From NCBI RefSeq assembly GCF_016862975.1, contig NZ_BONZ01000068.1, positions 62,001-126,000 of the forward strand: DNA of 64,000 nucleotides, written 5' to 3'. The translations under genes and the position numbers were made by a program. Below, piece by piece: positions 61,622 to 64,000 of this stretch (position 1 is its first letter; the number at the start of each line of letters is the position of its first letter). The DNA comes from Rugosimonospora africana. GTDB lineage: Bacteria; Actinomycetota; Actinomycetes; Mycobacteriales; Micromonosporaceae. The notes under the pieces were generated by a model. It searched no databases and was not told the origin of the DNA. It worked only from the letters and a program-made list of their open reading frames with translations.

Positions 61622-61924
61622 AGTATCGACCCGAAACAATCCCACCCTGCTTCGATCGCCGGATCTCCCGCCGGCAGCGACCCGCCGGCACCGTCGTCAT
61701 GGGGAATGTCGGCTGGTCAACGGGCGGATCGCGGAGCCCGGGCGGGTGGCCGCAGGGCGGGTACCGGCTCGCGGGCACCGACCGGCCGCCGACGTCGGCG
61801 GATCCGACAGCGTGCCTGGTCGCGACGCCGGTGCGGCCCACCGGTAACAAGTTCGTCACGCCCGCGACCCCCGTCGCGCTCGCGGTCACCCACGTTCGAT
61901 CCGGTCGCACCGCAGTCTCATCGC

Positions 61925-61989
61925 GGCTCAGCACCGCGGCTCGGCACCACGGCTCAGGACCGCGACTCAGGACCGCGACTCAGGACCGC
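61925..61989. repeat. five 13-bp tandem repeats in non-coding DNA
   Basis: Five 13-bp units (GGCTCAGCACCGC, GGCTCGGCACCAC, GGCTCAGGACCGC, then GACTCAGGACCGC twice) lie between LacI and GH36. The period of 13 would break any reading frame, in contrast to the arrays inside genes. Confidence 0.85.
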
Positions 61990-62089
61990 TCGCGGCCCGC
62001 GTTTCACGGGCCGCCCGCGACCACGTTCCGCGATTCGCGGCTTCCACCAGCCGTTTGCGACCCCGCCGGGGCGCGTTCCACCGCGGCGC

Positions 62090-63106
62090 TTACCCCGCGC
62101 TGCGCTCCACCAGCCTGGTCGGCACCACGACCGTCTGCGGGCGTGACTGCTCCCCCGCGATCCGCCGGAACAGCAGCTCCGCGCCGACCCGGCCCAGCTC
62201 GCCGGCGTCGTGGGAGACGATCGTCAGCGGGTGCGGCATCAGCGCCGCGGTCTCGAAGTCGTCGAAGCCGACCAGCGCCACGTCACTGCGCCTGCGGTTG
62301 AGCACGCCGAGCGCGCCGAGCGTGAGCCGGTTGTTGAGCGCGAACAGCGCGGTCGGTGGCTGGTCCGAATCCAGCATCCGCTCGACCGCGGCCTCGGTGT
62401 CCGGGATCGTGTGCAGCCCGTCCCGGATCAGGTCGGGCCGGTAGGGCACCCCCGCGCGTTCCAGCGCCGCCTCCGCGGCCGACAGCCGCTGGCGCATCGT
62501 GTAGATCCGCAGCCAGTCGGACAGCACGCCGATCCGCTCGTGCCCCTTGGCCACCAGGTACTCGATGGCCTCGCGGGCGCCCTGTTCGTTGTCGATCAGC
62601 ACGGTGTCCGCGCGCAGGTTGGTGGGCGGGCGGTCGAGGAAGACCACCGGCGTACCGATCTCGATCTCCGTACGCAGGTACCCCTGGTCCTCGGCGGCCG
62701 GCACGACGAGCAGCCCGTCCACCCGCCGCTCACACATGGACAGCAGCAGCCGGCGCTCGCGCTCGCCGTCCTCCTCCGAACTCGCCGTGATCAGCATCGC
62801 GTCGTGGTCGATCGCGCACTCCGCGGCCGCGGCGGCGATCGCCGAGTAGAACGGGTTCGCCAGGTCCTCGATCAGCAGGCCGACTGTCCCCGACGTGCTG
62901 CGCGAGCGGAGGTTACGCGCCATGTCGTTGCGCCGGAACCCCAACTCGGACACCGCGGCCAGGACCTTCTCGACCAGCGCGGGGTCCACGGTCGGCACGT
63001 GGTTGACCACCCGCGACACGGTCTTGAGACTGACCCCGGCCACCCGGGCGACGTCGGCCATGGTCGGGCGGTGCGGGCCGGCGCCGTTGCCCATCGGCGT
63101 GCTCAT
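62090..63106 (-). CDS. LacI-family repressor
   Basis: The 338-residue protein has the LacI helix-turn-helix TMADVARVAGVSLKTVSRVVN at about 15-35, the hinge region and the periplasmic-binding-like effector domain (TVGLLIEDLANPFYSAI, DGLLVVPAAEDQGYL, VALVGFDDFETAALMPHPLT). It should sense a galactoside or uronate and repress the GH36 locus through the palindrome at 61608-61621. ATG 63106 is chosen. In-frame codons continue upstream to a GTG at 63181 through a 21-bp repeat that would encode G-T-V-D-G-N-V twice, which looks like repeat, not protein. Confidence 0.9.
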   Translation of the reverse strand: MSTPMGNGAGPHRPTMADVARVAGVSLKTVSRVVNHVPTVDPALVEKVLAAVSELGFRRNDMARNLRSRSTSGTVGLLIEDLANPFYSAIAAAAAECAIDHDAMLITASSEEDGERERRLLLSMCERRVDGLLVVPAAEDQGYLRTEIEIGTPVVFLDRPPTNLRADTVLIDNEQGAREAIEYLVAKGHERIGVLSDWLRIYTMRQRLSAAEAALERAGVPYRPDLIRDGLHTIPDTEAAVERMLDSDQPPTALFALNNRLTLGALGVLNRRRSDVALVGFDDFETAALMPHPLTIVSHDAGELGRVGAELLFRRIAGEQSRPQTVVVPTRLVERSAG

Positions 63107-63929
63107 CGAGTGCGCTGGCTCCTCACGGCGTCGCGGCGCTGCGCCGTCCACGGTACCCACGTTGCCGTCCACGGTACCCACGTTGTCTCACACCACCAAT
63201 CCGCCCGACCGTCCGCGGTGCGGGCGAAGCCAGAGCCGGCGGATGACGAATCGCGGTGCCGTCGTACAACCGGGTGGGCCATGGCCTGCGCTTCCATCCG
63301 CGACCGCGGGTCCGAGCCTGCCACCCGCGAGGCTCGGATTGTCGCACACGCACGGTCATCGGCACGACGATCGGCGTCCGCTCCCGCCAGCCCCTGCGAT
63401 ACTTCAGGCACCGCCATGCCACCGGCGCTGAACCCACCGCTGGCCGTGCGACTCCGCCGGCACTGCCGCTCTCCACTGTGGACGACCACGGCATCGAGAC
63501 GGCGGAGCACCAGAACGGCCCGGAGCGCCGAGACAGCCGGAGTAGCGGAACCGCAGGAGCACCGGAACCGCAGGAGCGCCGGAACCCGGCCCCGGCGTCA
63601 CGCCTCACCGTCGACGACCGGTGCCGACCGGTCACAGGCGAAGCGGCGAGCCGGCCGGTAAGGCGACGCACAGTAACACTACATACAGTGTCCGGGCAGT
63701 CACGGAGAATCGCGATTCGCCTCGACGCGCCGGCCGATTTGTGTGGCCCACGCGACTTCTTTGTAGGGAATCTACAACTGATCGACTCGGTACTGTGCCA
63801 TTGGAGAGGTTGGTGTACGCACCGGTAGCGGGGCAGGGTGATAGGCCGGTGCAGGCGACGGTCCGCGATGCGGACGTCGCCTTACGTGTGTAGGTATGGA
63901 ACGTGTGTGGGTATGGAGGGAGTCAGCCG
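63107..63929. other. 823-base region without a convincing gene
   Basis: Two 21-bp repeats with the word GCCGTCCACGGTACCCACGTT (63143-63184) are followed by 17-bp repeats GGAACCGCAGGAGCRCC (63547-63580). A TCCACTGTGGA palindrome lies at 63472-63482. An AT-richer segment near 63670-63780 (AACACTACATACAGTG, then TTTGTAGGGAATCTACAAC) and one near 63885-63915 (GTGTAGGTATGGAACGTGTG) may be promoters for the biotin carboxylase-like gene. Long open frames here overlap on both strands and none has a recognisable product. Confidence 0.45.
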
Positions 63930-64000
63930 GTGTTCAGTCGTGTCGCCATCGTCAACCGGGGAGAGGCTGCGATGCGGCTCATCCACGCCGTGCGCGACTT
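63930..64000 (+). CDS. biotin carboxylase-like protein, N-terminal fragment
   Basis: The GTG at 63930, 9 bases after GGAGGG, opens a frame that reaches the window end after 23 codons. The product begins F-S-R-V-A-I-V-N-R-G-E-A-A-M-R-L-I-H-A-V-R-D, the N-terminal nucleotide-binding segment of ATP-grasp biotin carboxylases. The E-A-A-M-R-L form is typical of the large fused acetyl/propionyl-CoA carboxylases of actinomycetes, in place of plain AccC (E-I-A-x-R). The rest lies outside the window. Confidence 0.75.
   Translation, partial: MFSRVAIVNRGEAAMRLIHAVRD

Larger units (their letters stand above)
61566..62089. promoter_or_regulatory. promoter region of the second carbohydrate locus
   Basis: No gene is visible in this 524-base gap between LacI (ending at 62090) and GH36. 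It carries a 14-bp palindrome at 61608-61621, AT-richer GCTGGTCAACGGG and GTTCGTCACGC segments that may hold the promoter, and a 13-bp tandem array (61925-61989). Confidence 0.55.

Noticed and set aside
63256-63828. A 190-codon plus-strand frame upstream of the biotin carboxylase gene
   Set aside because: It crosses tandem repeats and AT-rich promoter-like DNA and has no recognisable product or ribosome site.
1-64000. tRNA, rRNA, transposase, integrase, toxin-antitoxin or antibiotic biosynthesis genes
   Set aside because: Looked for by eye on both strands; no T-arm, transposase, integrase or PKS/NRPS signature was seen.

Overview
The window is very GC-rich, with long shadow reading frames on the opposite strand of nearly every gene, frequent GTG starts and 4-base stop/start overlaps. 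Together with the families present (F420-type LLM oxidoreductase, TIGR03086 mycothiol-type protein, large LuxR/LAL regulator, secreted sedolisin-kelch protease, DUF5937/ArsR regulator) this points to a soil actinomycete. I cannot place it more precisely. No phage, transposase, tRNA, rRNA or CRISPR array was seen.

Layout. 1-6.5 kb: small housekeeping and regulatory genes (SRPBCC, membrane proteins, DUF3887 plus alpha/beta hydrolase, TetR with its divergent quinone oxidoreductase). 6.5-19.6 kb: a first carbohydrate locus with SMP-30 lactonase, SDR, GH42 beta-galactosidase, UxuA-type mannonate dehydratase, GntR/FCD regulator, a three-gene sugar ABC importer without ATPase, and a 1117-residue secreted polysaccharide-active protein. 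19.6-31.4 kb: NTF2-like protein, TerC, two tandem P-loop kinases, an unknown protein, the 1388-residue sedolisin-kelch protease and a LAL regulator. 31.5-45.5 kb: catalase, MmcQ, MFS exporter, ArsR regulator, methyltransferase, an unusual S8 peptidase, GNAT, LLM oxidoreductase, and a PadR-ABC-FtsX export operon. 45.5-63.1 kb: a second carbohydrate locus, all on the minus strand, LacI regulator -> GH36-like -> GH39-like -> ManD-type dehydratase -> ABC importer (binding protein, two permeases) -> 1507-residue putative lyase -> uronate dehydrogenase-like enzyme -> SDR. The window ends in the first codons of a biotin carboxylase-like gene.

The two carbohydrate loci look like two halves of one uronate/galactoside strategy. 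Extracellular or imported glycans are cut by secreted and cytosolic enzymes, sugars enter through ATPase-less importers that need a shared ATPase encoded elsewhere, and uronates go through mannonate dehydratases or through uronate dehydrogenase plus lactonase.

The most unusual feature is structural. (1) A 52-bp palindromic element occurs twice (163-214 and 7250-7301, 42 of 52 positions identical). One copy appears to sit in frame inside the SMP-30 lactonase, like Rickettsia palindromic elements. (2) Short tandem arrays are everywhere. Inside genes the unit is 15, 18, 21 or 36 bp (pentapeptide repeats most often), while between genes it is often 12, 13, 16, 17, 23 or 62 bp. (3) A short palindromic word, TCCACWGTGGA, recurs at least four times.
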